From: JBBQFC01 sp038321615
Lineage (GTDB): Bacteria; Bacteroidota; Bacteroidia; Flavobacteriales_D; Cryomorphaceae
Reading direction: 5' to 3'
Assembly: GCA_038321615.1 (NCBI GenBank)
Contig: JBBQFC010000015.1
Location: 1-60,745 of the forward strand
DNA length: 60,745 bases
Part shown: positions 16,604 through 25,495 of the stretch, in pieces
Numbering within the stretch: position 1 is the stretch's first letter
Layout of the letters: each line of letters starts with the position of its first letter
Translations under genes and position numbers: made by a program
The notes under the pieces: generated by a model
What the model saw: only the letters and a program-made list of their open reading frames with translations
Told to the model about the DNA's origin: nothing
Databases searched by the model: none

Positions 16604-18655
16604 ATGCAATTCATTAACCCCGGCTTCCTCTACGCGCTTATTGCGCTGGCAATCCCAATAATTATCCACCTTTTCAATTTCCGGCGGTTTAAGAAGATTC
16701 CCTTTACCAATGTGCGTTTCCTGCGGGAAATAAAGCTCCAAACTCAGAATGTCAATCGGCTGAAGCACCTGTTGGTACTGCTTGCGCGGCTGCTGGCATT
16801 GGCCATGATCATTTTGGCTTTCGCCCAACCGTTCATTCCCCGCAGCGATGCAGAAGTGCGCACGGGCGACGAAACCTACTCCTTCTTTATTGACAATAGC
16901 TTCAGTATGGAAGGCGAAGGGCCGGGCGGAATGCTTCTCGAAGTGGCGCGCAACCGGGCTATCGACATTTCGACAGCTGGAGCAGCGAGCGATCAATTCC
17001 AAGCTTTAGGTCAAGAATTTGAAGCCCGCGATCAACGCCTGATTACCCAATCGGCTTTCCGCGATCGCGTGCAAGAATTAGAGCTTTCACCGCAATCGCG
17101 CGATATAGCGTCTATCCTTGATCGGCAGAACGATCTCTTAAGCAATCTTCCAACTGGCAGAAGTTTTATCCTCAGCGATTTCCAAAAAAGCAGATTTGAT
17201 TTCGCCAGCCTTACGACCGATTCCTTGATCGACATCTCGCTCGTACATATCGAGCGCAATACGGAAGCCAATCTCTATATCGATTCGGTGTGGTTTACAT
17301 CGCCAGTGCGCAAACTCGGTGCAGCCGATGAAATACATGTGCGCTTGGCAAACACGGGCGATGAAGCGGTAGAAAACATTCCTATAAAACTTCTTATCAA
17401 CGGGTCGCAAAAGGCTCTGGGCAGTTTTGGAATCGAAGCAGGCGGGCGAAGCGATACCACGCTATACTTTATCAATGAGCAAGCGGGCATTGCAATGGCC
17501 GAAGTAAAAATTGATGACTATCCGGTGACGTTCGACGATAGCTATTACTTCTCGTTCGAAGTATTCGAGAAGATCGATGTTCTTAATATCCGAGCCGACC
17601 TGACCAGCCGCGATCCCTTCCGACCTCTTTTCGCTAGCGATTCCTCCTACACGTACAAAGCGGTTGCTGCATCGTCGGTCAATTATTCCGAATTGCCCGA
17701 TTACAGCTTTATTATTGTGCAAGAGCCCAAAATCATCCCGACGGGTTTAGCTTCTGAGCTCAAAAACTTTATCGCCAACGGAGGCAGCATTTTGGTAGTA
17801 CCACCAGCTGATGCCGATTTCGAATCTTACAACGATCTTTTTTCGCAGCTCGGCAGTGGTGCAATTTTAGAATGGAAGAATGGGCAGAGCAACGTTCGAA
17901 ACCTCGATCTGGATCATCCGCTCTACCGCGGTATCTTTGAAAAAATACCGAGAAATCTCGACCTACCCATAGCCACCACTTATGCAAAGCTGAGTTCTTC
18001 GGTACGCAGCCTTTCCCAATCGGTATTGAGCTTTGGCAATGGCGATCCCTTCTTACAAGCCACCCCTTACCAGCGCGGTATGGTGTATGTGCTTACTGCG
18101 CCCCTCAGCGTTGAAGCCAATAATTTTAGCCGACATGCCCTTTTTGTGGCAAGTGGGCTTCGCATGGCCGAGTTGAGCCGCATCACCGCCATGCGGAATG
18201 TGGAGCTCGATGCCAATTCGGTGTTTCAAATGCCTGCATTCCAACTTCAAGGCGACCGCGCCGTGCACTTGATAGGGATGGACAGAAAGACCGACATCAT
18301 CCCACAGTTTAGCAATTTTGGAGGTGCAGCTCAAGTAACTCTTGGCCCTGAAATTCAGGAAGCCGGACTCTTTTACATCATTAGCGAAAGCGATACCCTT
18401 GGTGGGATTGGCATTAACTACAAGCGCGACGAAAGCGATATTGCGAGTTATAGTTTGGCCGAATTGGAACAAATTGCTTCCGCTTGGCCATCCGGAAAGA
18501 TGCGCGTGTTTGACGGCAATTCCGTAAAACTCGTAAACGCTATCGAGCAGGATATTAAAGGGCAGGAGCTTTGGAAAATCTGTCTATTTTTAGCCTTGGC
18601 ATTTTTGCTCATCGAGAGCCTTTTATTGCGATTCTGGAAAAAACCCGTGGTATGA
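16604..18655 (+). CDS. BatA N-terminal domain / VWA-like membrane protein
   Basis: A 683-residue membrane protein. Residues 1-75 are the aerotolerance-regulator N-terminal domain (FINPGFLYALIALAIPIIIH, FRRFKKIPFTNVRFL, RLKHLLVLLARLLALAMIIL), with two membrane helices. Near 100 DETYSFFIDNSFSME marks the start of a von Willebrand-type domain whose metal motif DxSxS is present as DNSFS. The long periplasmic region ends with a last helix (ELWKICLFLALAFLLIESLLL). Its stop overlaps the start of the next gene (ATGA), a coupling common in flavobacteria. Its function is unknown; a role in envelope integrity or stress is usually assumed. Confidence 0.92.
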   Translation: MQFINPGFLYALIALAIPIIIHLFNFRRFKKIPFTNVRFLREIKLQTQNVNRLKHLLVLLARLLALAMIILAFAQPFIPRSDAEVRTGDETYSFFIDNSFSMEGEGPGGMLLEVARNRAIDISTAGAASDQFQALGQEFEARDQRLITQSAFRDRVQELELSPQSRDIASILDRQNDLLSNLPTGRSFILSDFQKSRFDFASLTTDSLIDISLVHIERNTEANLYIDSVWFTSPVRKLGAADEIHVRLANTGDEAVENIPIKLLINGSQKALGSFGIEAGGRSDTTLYFINEQAGIAMAEVKIDDYPVTFDDSYYFSFEVFEKIDVLNIRADLTSRDPFRPLFASDSSYTYKAVAASSVNYSELPDYSFIIVQEPKIIPTGLASELKNFIANGGSILVVPPADADFESYNDLFSQLGSGAILEWKNGQSNVRNLDLDHPLYRGIFEKIPRNLDLPIATTYAKLSSSVRSLSQSVLSFGNGDPFLQATPYQRGMVYVLTAPLSVEANNFSRHALFVASGLRMAELSRITAMRNVELDANSVFQMPAFQLQGDRAVHLIGMDRKTDIIPQFSNFGGAAQVTLGPEIQEAGLFYIISESDTLGGIGINYKRDESDIASYSLAELEQIASAWPSGKMRVFDGNSVKLVNAIEQDIKGQELWKICLFLALAFLLIESLLLRFWKKPVV

Positions 18656-19899
18656 AAATTCGCTTGGTGCAAGCACAGATAGTCGACAAAAACCACCCGC
18701 TTAATGGCAAGCGCACCGATCTGTATATTGAAAAGGGACAAATCGCCCAAATTGCCCAAAACATTGACAAAAAAGCCGATCGCGTAATTGATGCCGAAGG
18801 ACTCTGCGTTTCACCGGGTTGGATTGATATGCGTGCTAACTTTCGAGACCCGGGCGAAGAGCAGAAGGAGACCCTCGATACCGGCCTCTCAGCTGCCATT
18901 CGCGGAGGCTTCACGGCTGTAGCCATTATGCCAAACACCCAGCCCCCCATCGACTCGAAGGGTGGAGTAGAGTATTTACTCAGTCGATCGAAGCGATATC
19001 CCATCGAAGTCATTCCAATAGGCTGTCTTTCAAAGGGACTTGAAGGCGAGAGCCTGGCCGAGATGTACGACATGCATCAGGCAGGAGCCGTGGCTTTTTC
19101 CGACGACAAACAAAGCGTCACCGAGAGCGGCTTGCTGCAACGCGCATTGCTTTACGCAAGGCAGATGGATGCGCCCATCCTCCATTTTCCCTACGATGAA
19201 TCACTGGCTCGCCACGGCCAAATGCACGAAGGAATCGTCTCTACCCAATTGGGCTTAAAAGGAATTCCCGAAATAGCCGAGGAGATAATCGTCATGCGCG
19301 ATCTGGCGCTTCTGGCTTACACAGGAGGGCGCTTGCATCTAGGCCCATTAAGCACTGCAAAAAGCCTGGAATTGGTGCACGATGCGCGGAAAAATGGAAT
19401 GACCGTATCGGCTGAAGTGGCCATGGCCAATTTGATTTATTCGGACAATGCCTTGGAAGGTTTTGATTCGAATTATAAAGTCTTACCGCCGCTCCGCAGT
19501 GAGAGCCACCAAAAAGAACTGATCAAAGCCCTGAAAAACGGATGGATCGACGTTATTTCCAGCGATCATAGCCCCGAAGATGAAGAACATAAAAAGCTCG
19601 AGTTTGACTTGGCAAATTTTGGCCTGGCGGGCATTGAGTACTTCTTCCCACTATTGTGGTCCAGGCTCCATAAAACCGTCCCTATCGATACGCTGGTAGC
19701 CTGTTTCAGCCGAAATCCGCGGAATGTACTTGGCCTCCATCAACCCGAGTTGGAGGCGGGAAAGCCGGCCAACCTTACCATTTTCAGCACCGAAGAAAAC
19801 ACCGTCTGGTCGAAGGGTGTCAGCAAGGCTTATAATTTACCGAGATTCGAAAAACCGCTGAAAGGAAAAGTTTTAGCGCGCGTTTGCGGACGCGAATAG
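18652..19899 (+). CDS. non-catalytic dihydroorotase-like protein
   Basis: A 415-residue amidohydrolase-fold protein of the dihydroorotase family (SPGWIDMRANFRDPGEEQKE, GFTAVAIMPNTQP, GLKGIPEIAEE, KVLPPLRSE, ISSDHSPEDEEHK). The HxH metal motif of active enzymes is replaced by Arg61-Ala-Asn63, and the DHAPH motif is DHSPE. A zinc-dependent reaction is therefore unlikely. Such pseudo-dihydroorotases are common in Bacteroidota; in Pseudomonas a comparable protein (PyrC') holds aspartate transcarbamoylase together. I start at ATG 18652, which overlaps the BatA-gene stop by four bases; an earlier start at 18571 would lie in the BatA gene. Automatic annotation will call this pyrC, which is probably wrong for activity. 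Confidence 0.9.
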   Translation: MKIRLVQAQIVDKNHPLNGKRTDLYIEKGQIAQIAQNIDKKADRVIDAEGLCVSPGWIDMRANFRDPGEEQKETLDTGLSAAIRGGFTAVAIMPNTQPPIDSKGGVEYLLSRSKRYPIEVIPIGCLSKGLEGESLAEMYDMHQAGAVAFSDDKQSVTESGLLQRALLYARQMDAPILHFPYDESLARHGQMHEGIVSTQLGLKGIPEIAEEIIVMRDLALLAYTGGRLHLGPLSTAKSLELVHDARKNGMTVSAEVAMANLIYSDNALEGFDSNYKVLPPLRSESHQKELIKALKNGWIDVISSDHSPEDEEHKKLEFDLANFGLAGIEYFFPLLWSRLHKTVPIDTLVACFSRNPRNVLGLHQPELEAGKPANLTIFSTEENTVWSKGVSKAYNLPRFEKPLKGKVLARVCGRE

Positions 19900-20094
19900 C
19901 CCGCGATGATCGCAGACTCAATGGTTCTCTGCAAATCATCCGCCCCGGGTAAATAGCCATTCGCGCCCAGCTTGCAAGTTAACTAGGTTTGTTCGTGGCC
20001 TAAAATCATTGTTGTTTCAAGGGTACACACATAAACTTGCGTACCGAAATGCAACAGATTTCTTTATCCGCATTAAACTTCTGTAGCAAGGTGA

Positions 20095-20421
20095 ATGCGC
20101 AAGAATCAGGACGCGTATATTTGGCTGGACGATATGGATAAGGTGAAGCTTCAAATTTTATCATACCGCCTATTCTAACTGTTCAAAACAACTGTTTCAG
20201 ATAGTCCGGACTCATTGGTGGTGCGTTTAGATAAAATTGAAACGCCTGTTGAGTATTTCGGATTCTACAGCGCCGCTTCCATTGTTTACTCTTCCAAAAT
20301 TGAAGGAGAAAAAAGAGAATTTGATAGCTATTTCAAGCATAAATTTCTAAACATTAACTACCAACCCGATTATATAAAAAGGCCGGACGACCTTTCAGGT
20401 AATGGCCAGCAAAGACATTAG
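20095..20421 (+). pseudogene. remnant of a Fic-family gene (N-terminal part)
   Basis: One frame reads an ATG at 20095, MRKNQDAYIWLDDMDKV, then an in-frame TAA at 20176, then LVVRLDKIETPVEYFGFYSA, SIVYSSKIEGEKREFD and NINYQPDYIKRPDDL. The part from 20215 resembles the N-terminal region that precedes the Fic domain (SSKIEG motif). The HPFxxGNGR Fic core is absent; the frame ends at 20421. I read it as a decayed and truncated AMPylase gene. Similarity is by eye, so the family name is moderately sure, the decay very likely. Confidence 0.55.
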
Positions 20422-20432
20422 CCAGCTCAAGA

Positions 20433-20494
20433 CAAACTATGAAGGAATAGTTTGCGGCTTTTGCTAGCCTTATTTGTTGCACAGCGCTAGCAAA
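20433..20494. repeat. two short inverted repeats between gene remnants
   Basis: CAAACTAT (20433-20440), six bases, ATAGTTTG (20447-20454). Then TTTGCTAGC (20460-20468), 17 bases, GCTAGCAAA (20486-20494). Both pairs are perfect. They lie exactly at the junction of the Fic and methyltransferase remnants and could be a deletion scar, or a leftover of a mobile element end. No target duplication was seen. Confidence 0.5.
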
Positions 20495-20497
20495 TGA

Positions 20498-20756
20498 CTC
20501 ATTTCTGATGCTTACCATTTACTTCATTCCGGTGGCTTAGTTTATATAAGCTTTGTGGAAAGCGATCCCCGCAAATCGAATTTCCAAGTGGGAAGTACAG
20601 GCGATTGGACCTTTGTCTATTTCCACAGATGAAGCGATTTGACCGAGCAACTTAGAGAAAATAATTTTGTGGAACTATCCGTCTTTAAAGTGGAATGTCA
20701 AAAAATAGAAAGCGAAGCTGAAATCCATACCATTATCACCGCAAAGAAGAAATAGA
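20498..20756 (+). pseudogene. remnant of a SAM-dependent methyltransferase (C-terminal part)
   Basis: The frame starting at 20498 reads LISDAYHLLHSGGLVYISFV, then VGSTGDWTFVYFH. An in-frame TGA follows at 20630, then LTEQLRENNFVELSVFKVEC. At a run of seven A (20700-20706) the frame slips by one, after which IESEAEIHTIITAKKK and a stop at 20754 follow. The pattern matches the end of class I methyltransferases of this phylum (GGLLYISF, YFYFH, HTILTAKK). The N-terminal half with the SAM-binding motif is missing. One stop, one frameshift and one truncation make it a pseudogene. Confidence 0.6.
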
Positions 20757-20807
20757 CGGCATGCGGGCGGGGGTGGCAAACAGTGCCTTCACATGGAGAA
20801 ACGTGCA

Positions 20808-21500
20808 TCAAACCGCTTCTACCTTAGCGCCATGATGCGAAGGAGATGCCGACTGCACTGCTTTGTAAACCAGCCAAATGCTCAAAAAGGCGAAAACGTG
20901 AACCATATCTTTATGGGTCAGCCATAGCCGATCGACATCATACTTGAATATATAGAACAAGCCGGAGAGCAAGGCACAAACAAAAGCGTAAAAAATATAG
21001 CGCATAGCTTTGCTGACTTTCATAGCCAAAGCCGACGCTATTACCAAAATGATGTAAGAGAGTCCGAGATCTATTGCTACTGGCGTAAAGCTCAAAGTCA
21101 TACCCAAGGCAACAATCACCAAAACGGCTTTTAAAAATAGGGCGCCGCGCACCCATTTTTCATCCGATTTACCATAAGCGGCGGCTACTCCCAGCAAAGC
21201 GAAGGCATTGGCTGCAGGAACCAAGGCGTTCTTGACAAACCATAGTATGTAGAATCCTGTTTCGCCGAGCATGGTTGGAAATCCATGCGTGAAGCAGCCG
21301 CCAAGCGTACCCAAACCCAGCAGTAATAAAAAAGATCGCCAATTTCGGGCGAAAGGACATGCACAGCCAGTTGTCTTCCAATAAAACAGGACACAGAGCA
21401 AGGCCATAATGGCATTGGTGATTAAGCCGCCGGGTTCGTGAACGTAGACATCTCCTATCCACAGGCCGTTGAGCTCAGTGGGGTAAATTATTTGCTCCAT
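20808..21500 (-). CDS. polytopic membrane protein, unknown function
   Basis: A 230-residue protein with about seven to eight hydrophobic helices (GGLITNAIMALLCVLFYW, FLLLLGLGTLGGC, LFLKAVLVIVALGM, YIILVIASALAM, YIFYAFVCALLSGLFYIF, VHVFAFLSIWLVY). Histidines sit in FTHGF and HKDMVHVF. This spacing is faintly like alkaline-ceramidase-type hydrolases, but the match is weak. Its ATG overlaps the stop of the kelch gene by one base (TAATG), so the two are translationally linked on the minus strand. Confidence 0.8.
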   Translation of the reverse strand: MEQIIYPTELNGLWIGDVYVHEPGGLITNAIMALLCVLFYWKTTGCACPFARNWRSFLLLLGLGTLGGCFTHGFPTMLGETGFYILWFVKNALVPAANAFALLGVAAAYGKSDEKWVRGALFLKAVLVIVALGMTLSFTPVAIDLGLSYIILVIASALAMKVSKAMRYIFYAFVCALLSGLFYIFKYDVDRLWLTHKDMVHVFAFLSIWLVYKAVQSASPSHHGAKVEAV

Positions 21501-22807
21501 TATCGGGTATGCGCGATTTTAATGCGGGTCGGGGTTTCTCCTTCGCGGTTTACGTGAATCAGGTAAATCCCGGATGGATGCTTATCTAAGCTGAAACCAA
21601 CCAAGGCGTCGAAACCTTCGTGCGAATCTAAAGCCTGTCCAGATAGATTGTATAGGTTCGCATGATAAGATCGGGCTATTGGAAAACCTACTTCTACCCG
21701 ATCGCTCCATTGGTGAAGTTTGAATACGGGATTATCTTCGCTAGCCGCGCTCAAAGGTGCAATATGGATGCGATAAGCGGCAGCACTAACGGTTTGCCCG
21801 GCGGTCATCCCCCCTGCAATCGCCCACGTATCGGAGCCCCATTTTGCAATACCGCGCATATCCATCGGCGCCTGGGGCGCAGCAGCGCTCGTCCATTCGG
21901 CATCGGTGGTATGGAAGGAACGAATAGATTCAAGCGGCTCCACTCCTGCCCCATTGCTATAAGCCAATCCGTCGAAATTATAGGCTACTCCACTTCCGCC
22001 AATCCATATCGCTCTATCGCCCCAAGCGGTGGCTGCAGCGCGATAAATCGGACCAAAAGGGGCATCTGTAAGCAAGGACCATTCAATTTGACTTGGATTC
22101 TCAGGCGAAATAATCCCTTTGCGAACCCTGGCATTGGCTGCAAAGCCACCGAAGTTTATCTGGGTGCCACCGTAATAGTAGATCGTATCGCCCACGATAC
22201 ATCCACTCGCACCAAAGGCCCGAAAACTGTTATTCGATGGCACGGGCGTGCCTTCTTCCCAGTTATTGAGCAAGGGGTTGTAAATCTGCACGGTGCTTAC
22301 ATTGGTGGTATTGCTCCAGCCCGAGATGCAAATAATCAGACTATCGCGCCAGGTAACTTGAACATGGTCGTCAACGGGCACAGGCATCGGAACCCCATCG
22401 GTGAGCCAAGTATGCGCGGAAACATCAAACCGATGCACCTTAGGTGAGGTCACTTCATTGAAATTGGGATTCACTGCGTAGCCACCCATCAGGTAAATTA
22501 CTCCATTGACATACGAAGCTCCGGCTGCAATTTTTCCCTGGCTGTCGGGTACAGCGGGTAAAACAGACCAAGCTCCTAAAATGCTGTTGTACACCCAAGA
22601 ATTCAAATGTATATCGGCGGGGCTCAATCCGCTACCGATGCCAGTAAAACTGTACAAGCAGGCTGTATCGCCGCGAAAGCCTTCGACCACCGCGTTATTA
22701 GAAACCGGTTCGGGCATATTCGGCAACTCTTCCCAAATGAAAAATTGGCCGTAGGAAAATGGAGCAGGCAAAATGGCTTGAAAAAGGACGAATAGGGTCG
22801 CTTTCAT
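21500..22807 (-). CDS. secreted kelch-repeat protein with T9SS type A sorting domain
   Basis: A 435-residue secreted protein. It has a signal peptide (MKATLFVLFQAILPAPFSYG), five or more kelch-type blades (YVNGVIYLMGG, DDHVQVTWRDSLIICISGW, IVGDTIYYYGGTQ, WGDRAIWIGGSG, WGSDTWAIAGGM), and a C-terminal domain with ANLYNLSGQ, FSLDKHPSGIYLIHV and a final TRIKIAHTR, the layout of type A T9SS sorting signals. Its likely place is the cell surface or outside the cell. On the minus strand TTAATTTG lies 5 bases before the ATG. It is co-oriented and overlapping with the membrane protein downstream. Confidence 0.9.
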   Translation of the reverse strand: MKATLFVLFQAILPAPFSYGQFFIWEELPNMPEPVSNNAVVEGFRGDTACLYSFTGIGSGLSPADIHLNSWVYNSILGAWSVLPAVPDSQGKIAAGASYVNGVIYLMGGYAVNPNFNEVTSPKVHRFDVSAHTWLTDGVPMPVPVDDHVQVTWRDSLIICISGWSNTTNVSTVQIYNPLLNNWEEGTPVPSNNSFRAFGASGCIVGDTIYYYGGTQINFGGFAANARVRKGIISPENPSQIEWSLLTDAPFGPIYRAAATAWGDRAIWIGGSGVAYNFDGLAYSNGAGVEPLESIRSFHTTDAEWTSAAAPQAPMDMRGIAKWGSDTWAIAGGMTAGQTVSAAAYRIHIAPLSAASEDNPVFKLHQWSDRVEVGFPIARSYHANLYNLSGQALDSHEGFDALVGFSLDKHPSGIYLIHVNREGETPTRIKIAHTR

Positions 22808-22893
22808 CGGCGCAAATTAAGGCATAATGCTGGAAAGCGACCTTATTCTTCACAGGCATTTTTCAGTAATGTTGGAAATGCGATCTTTACCGA

Positions 22894-24387
22894 ATGATGA
22901 AATATAAATTTCTCGCAGGGCTAATAGCCTTTGGTACAGCCTGCAATGCACAATCGTTTGAAAATACCTTGGACCAAGTGCGAACTCAAAATAACCTGGT
23001 GGGTTTGGCCGTAGGAGTAATCTGTGTGGACGATACCCTTGCCACTTATTACGGAGGTATGGCCAATGTGAGTAGTGCTTCTCCTATTGCTGCAGCCACT
23101 ATGTTTCGGATAGCTTCTATTTCAAAAACATTTACGGCAGTAGGCCTCATGCGGCTCTACGATCAAGGCTTATTCGATTTGGATGAAGACGTTTCCGCCA
23201 CTCTTGGCTACACGTTGCGCAACCCAGCTTTCCCCGATCAGGCTATTACCTTTCGGATGCTGCTTTCTCATACATCTTCGCTGCAAGATGGCACTGGCTA
23301 CAACAATTTTTTAACTGCCACCTTCGGTGGTAACGCGATACCTAATATTTCAGAGCTAGTGCTGCCCGGCGGTGCATATTTTACCGCAAATATGTGGCGA
23401 ACCGAAGTCCCGGGTTCATTTTTTGCTTATAGCAACGTTAATTTCGGCGTGCTGGGCACACTCATCGAAAAACTGAGCAATACCCGCTTTGATTTACATA
23501 TGAAGAATGAAGTACTCGATCCATTGGGGATCATAGGTGGCTTCAACGTTTCTGAATTGGAGAATATTGAAAACGTAGCCGTGCTATATCGCAACAACGT
23601 GCCGCAGCAGGACAATTACGGAGGGGTAAACCCTGCGCCATTGGTGGACGACACCTACGTGCCCGGATTAAATGGATTGGTTTACGGACCGCAGGGGGGA
23701 TTGCGCACCAATCTCTATGGGGTGCTCACCTTGGGAAAAACATTAGCGCACGAAGGGATTTTTAATGGGGAGCCCTTTCTTGCTTCTGCGACGGTGGCCT
23801 TAATGCTGAGCGACCAATGGACGTACAACGGCCAAAATGGAGACAATTATTTCGGCCTATTCAATAGTTGGGGTCTCGGAATTCACAGGGCTGTGGACAA
23901 TAACACCGCCGATGAAGTGATAGCCGATCAGGTTATGCTTGGGCATCCCGGCGAAGCCTATGGCTTGATTAGCGACCTATATTTCGATCCTTCCAGTCGA
24001 TTTGTTTTGGCATTTATAACAAACGGCTATTCGAGTGGTGGCAATTACGACTTTGGCCAGAACTCCAGCTTCTACGCACCCGAAGAAGAAACTTTCGACG
24101 CCATAGAATCCAACTTTTGGAATACCTGTCAAACGCTATCCACATCATCGTACAGGCGCGCTGCTGTATGCGATGACCTAAAATACACCCCGCAAAATCG
24201 AAGTTTCAGCTCTCCGGATGTTTTGCAAAATCACCAAGCCGAAGTGTTCGATTTGATGGGTCGATCGATTAAAATTGAGCTTGAAAAGGGTTTTGGGCTC
24301 GCTGCTAATTACAACGGGGGCATTGCTGTGGTGCGGATTACCGCAGCAGATGGGGTTTGTGTTCGGAAATTCTGGATCGGAAATTAA
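22894..24387 (+). CDS. secreted beta-lactamase-fold serine hydrolase with T9SS domain
   Basis: A 497-residue serine hydrolase of the class C beta-lactamase/D-alanyl-peptidase fold. It has a signal peptide (KYKFLAGLIAFGTACNAQ), the SxxK motif Ser75-Ile-Ser-Lys78 in FRIASISKTFTAVGL, the YxN motif in FFAYSNVNFGVLG and HPGEAYG as third motif near 350. After about residue 430 a type A T9SS sorting domain follows (VFDLMGRSIKI... NYNGGIAVVRI... KFWIGN). Natural substrate unknown; peptidase or esterase action at the surface is likely. It diverges from the kelch gene. Confidence 0.92.
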   Translation: MMKYKFLAGLIAFGTACNAQSFENTLDQVRTQNNLVGLAVGVICVDDTLATYYGGMANVSSASPIAAATMFRIASISKTFTAVGLMRLYDQGLFDLDEDVSATLGYTLRNPAFPDQAITFRMLLSHTSSLQDGTGYNNFLTATFGGNAIPNISELVLPGGAYFTANMWRTEVPGSFFAYSNVNFGVLGTLIEKLSNTRFDLHMKNEVLDPLGIIGGFNVSELENIENVAVLYRNNVPQQDNYGGVNPAPLVDDTYVPGLNGLVYGPQGGLRTNLYGVLTLGKTLAHEGIFNGEPFLASATVALMLSDQWTYNGQNGDNYFGLFNSWGLGIHRAVDNNTADEVIADQVMLGHPGEAYGLISDLYFDPSSRFVLAFITNGYSSGGNYDFGQNSSFYAPEEETFDAIESNFWNTCQTLSTSSYRRAAVCDDLKYTPQNRSFSSPDVLQNHQAEVFDLMGRSIKIELEKGFGLAANYNGGIAVVRITAADGVCVRKFWIGN

Positions 24388-24604
24388 GTGAAAGTCCACT
24401 GGGAATTTGCGATAATCGCCAGATCGCGAAAATCAAAGAAGACGCTTAAAATTGTTCTTCATCCCCTTATAAATGATTTTTTGATTGGTCATTAATGCTA
24501 CCGGGCCTTTCAGATAGACCTGCGTTTATGGACATTCAAATGAAAAAAATTTCAGTTATTGAATTTTTCCAAATTCAGGTTTCGACAGGAATAAAATACC
24601 CACG

Positions 24605-25447
24605 CTATTCTAAACCCTTGATAAGTTCGCGGTTGCGGAAAACCCAAAATATCGCGAACCCCACTGCGATAAGGCCTAAGATAATATAACTCAACACACG
24701 GATAAAGAAGCCTTTCAAGATTCTGCGGAGGCGGCTTCCCTGCAAGTCGAACGTAGAATAAGCGTAAATCAAGAAACCTTGGCTCACTATAAAAACAATA
24801 CCACTCACTGCGACCATTGAGTCGGAATGAACAAACAGCAGCTGCGGAAAACTAATAAGGTAGGCTAAGCCTTCAGTGTAGAAGGGGAAAACCATATGCT
24901 CGACCAAATTAAGCTTCATCCAGCGGTTGAGCAACCAAATGAGAAAGCCAGAGATAAAGGTGGAGAAGAAACTAATGGTTCGGAAGTATTGATTGAAGTT
25001 ATCATAAAATACTTCCATCATAGCCCTTTGCCGCTCGCTAAAATCCTGACCACCTTGCAACTCATCGCCAACAGCCACTAAATCAGACATCTTTACACCC
25101 AATAGCTCCATAAAAATGAGGTACAAGGTGAGACAGATGAGAAACAATCCGACAGGACCGACATATTTTACCCGATTCCCGGATAGATAAACCCTCGACA
25201 CTTCACCCGCATTTGCTAAGGCCATTCGAAAGGTGCGCAGAAACTTACCGTCCATTCCCAGCAACCTTTCTTTGAGGTCGTCGATCAAATTGCTCCATCG
25301 CAATCGCTTTACAGCGGCGGGTTGGCCGCAGACCGAGCAAAATTTATTGCTATGCAGAGCACCGCAATTTAGACAGGTTTCCTGTCCAAATCCAAATTCC
25401 ACCGTGGCAGGTGCATTTTCAGATGGTTCCGGGTCTAGGTTTGACAT
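24605..25447 (-). CDS. DUF3667 family membrane protein with zinc ribbon
   Basis: A 280-residue protein typical of DUF3667: an N-terminal zinc ribbon with Cys25, Cys28, Cys37 and Cys40 (CLNCG and CSVCGQ), an amphipathic segment (WSNLIDDLKERLLGMDGKFLRTFRMAL) and four or five membrane helices in the last two thirds (VGLFLICLTLYLIFMELLG, FFSTFISGFLIWLLNRWM, LAYLISFPQLLF and VLSYIILGLIAVGFAIFWVF). Its role is unknown. It is co-oriented with aat, 48 bases after that gene. Confidence 0.9.
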   Translation of the reverse strand: MSNLDPEPSENAPATVEFGFGQETCLNCGALHSNKFCSVCGQPAAVKRLRWSNLIDDLKERLLGMDGKFLRTFRMALANAGEVSRVYLSGNRVKYVGPVGLFLICLTLYLIFMELLGVKMSDLVAVGDELQGGQDFSERQRAMMEVFYDNFNQYFRTISFFSTFISGFLIWLLNRWMKLNLVEHMVFPFYTEGLAYLISFPQLLFVHSDSMVAVSGIVFIVSQGFLIYAYSTFDLQGSRLRRILKGFFIRVLSYIILGLIAVGFAIFWVFRNRELIKGLE

Positions 25448-25495
25448 AATCCTTTTATTGGTCGATGCAATATCCGAAAAAGGCTGGTTAGTAGG

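Noticed and set aside
18652..19899. Active PyrC
   Set aside because: Two histidine ligands and the DHAPH motif are altered, so I annotate a non-catalytic protein.
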